Below the pieces are notes generated by a model that worked only from the letters and a program-made list of their open reading frames with translations, searched no databases and was not told where the DNA came from. Of a stretch of DNA of 64,000 nucleotides, positions 63,539-64,000 are shown in pieces; within the stretch, counting starts at the first letter, position 1, and every line of letters starts with the position of its first letter. The DNA lies in NCBI GenBank assembly GCA_905221605.1, contig CAJNDS010002350.1:1-64000 (forward strand), in the 5' to 3' direction. This DNA comes from Symbiodinium natans (taxonomy: Eukaryota > Sar > Dinophyceae > Suessiales > Symbiodiniaceae). The translations under genes and the position numbers were made by a program.

Positions 63539-64000
63539 GGGTTTAGGGTTTAGGGTTTAGGACTCAGCCCCAAGCCCTAAACCCTAAAAACCCTAAATAA
63601 ACCCCAAAACATCAATCCAAGAGTTCGGGCTAAGGCACTTCAGGGCCCAGCCAGTGGCCGCCTTGTGTGCGGCCTCGGCTCCAAACAAAACCCTAAACCC
63701 GAAACCCGAAACCGTAAACCCTAAACCCTAAACCTAAACCCTTTTGTTCGAGGGCATGTCTGGGCTAAAGGAGTGGGGGCCCAAGGGTGTTTTAAGGATG
63801 GGAGGGTGGGGTGTAGGGTTCAGGGTTTAGGGTTTAGGGGTTCAGGGGTTCAGGGGTTTAGGGGTTTAGGGGTTTAGGGGTTTGGGGGGTTTAGGGTGCC
63901 AGGGATTTAGGGGTTTAGGGGTTCAGGGGTTCAGGCGTTTATAGGGGTTTGCTAGGTTTCAGTGTTCAGGGTTTAGGGTTTGTAGCGTTTTTTTTTTAGC

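Noticed and set aside
1-64000. tRNA, rRNA, snRNA or CRISPR loci
   Set aside because: No cloverleaf, rRNA core or spaced-repeat pattern was found by eye; heptamer arrays lack spacers.

Overview
The window looks like nuclear DNA of a dinoflagellate. Three things point there. TTTAGGG/CCCTAAA heptamers (the Arabidopsis-type telomere repeat, reported from dinoflagellate telomeres) are scattered through all 64 kb. One gene is built of 22-residue FNQSLENVALP-type FNIP/LRR repeats, a type abundant in dinoflagellate genomes. Many introns appear to use GC or GA donors and AG|G acceptors. I cannot name the genus.

Hidden between the repeats are genes cut into very small exons (12-140 bp), far below normal ORF length. 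I found them by translating the GC-rich islets between telomere-like arrays and checking that adjoining islets join in frame at AG|G junctions to give family motifs. On the minus strand, right to left within each gene, are: a UGT/MGT-type glycosyltransferase (19451 to 73); a poly(ADP-ribose) polymerase with WGR-like and catalytic domains and an acidic tail (37166 to 21212); an unassigned gene (about 38.9 to 37.5 kb); a sulfotransferase (about 46 to 40.29 kb); a small unassigned gene (49643 to 48903); an oxysterol-binding-protein-like exon (51906-52018); an unassigned gene (about 55.5 to 53.8 kb); and an intronless ubiquitin-like/FNIP-repeat gene (60354 to 58251). Plus-strand exons occur at 55973-56834, 61028-61308 and 61752-63538, so strand switches lie near 55.6-57 kb and 60.4 kb. 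No rRNA, tRNA or CRISPR was seen.

The introns are the remarkable part. In the gene-sense direction most start with G-rich (TTTAGGG)n close to the donor and finish with C-rich (CCCTAAA)n close to the acceptor, so the two intron ends are complementary. Several are bracketed by direct repeats of exon sequence (about 12-49 bp), and in two cases both copies encode the same peptide. The introns also carry about a dozen families of short palindromic MITE-like elements, and telomere arrays sit inside some of those. This looks like an intron-generating or intron-remodelling process tied to telomere-repeat insertion.

Limits: all exon borders are read by eye without RNA evidence. The glycosyltransferase, PARP and FNIP/LRR calls are strong, the sulfotransferase and OSBP calls moderate, and the rest tentative.
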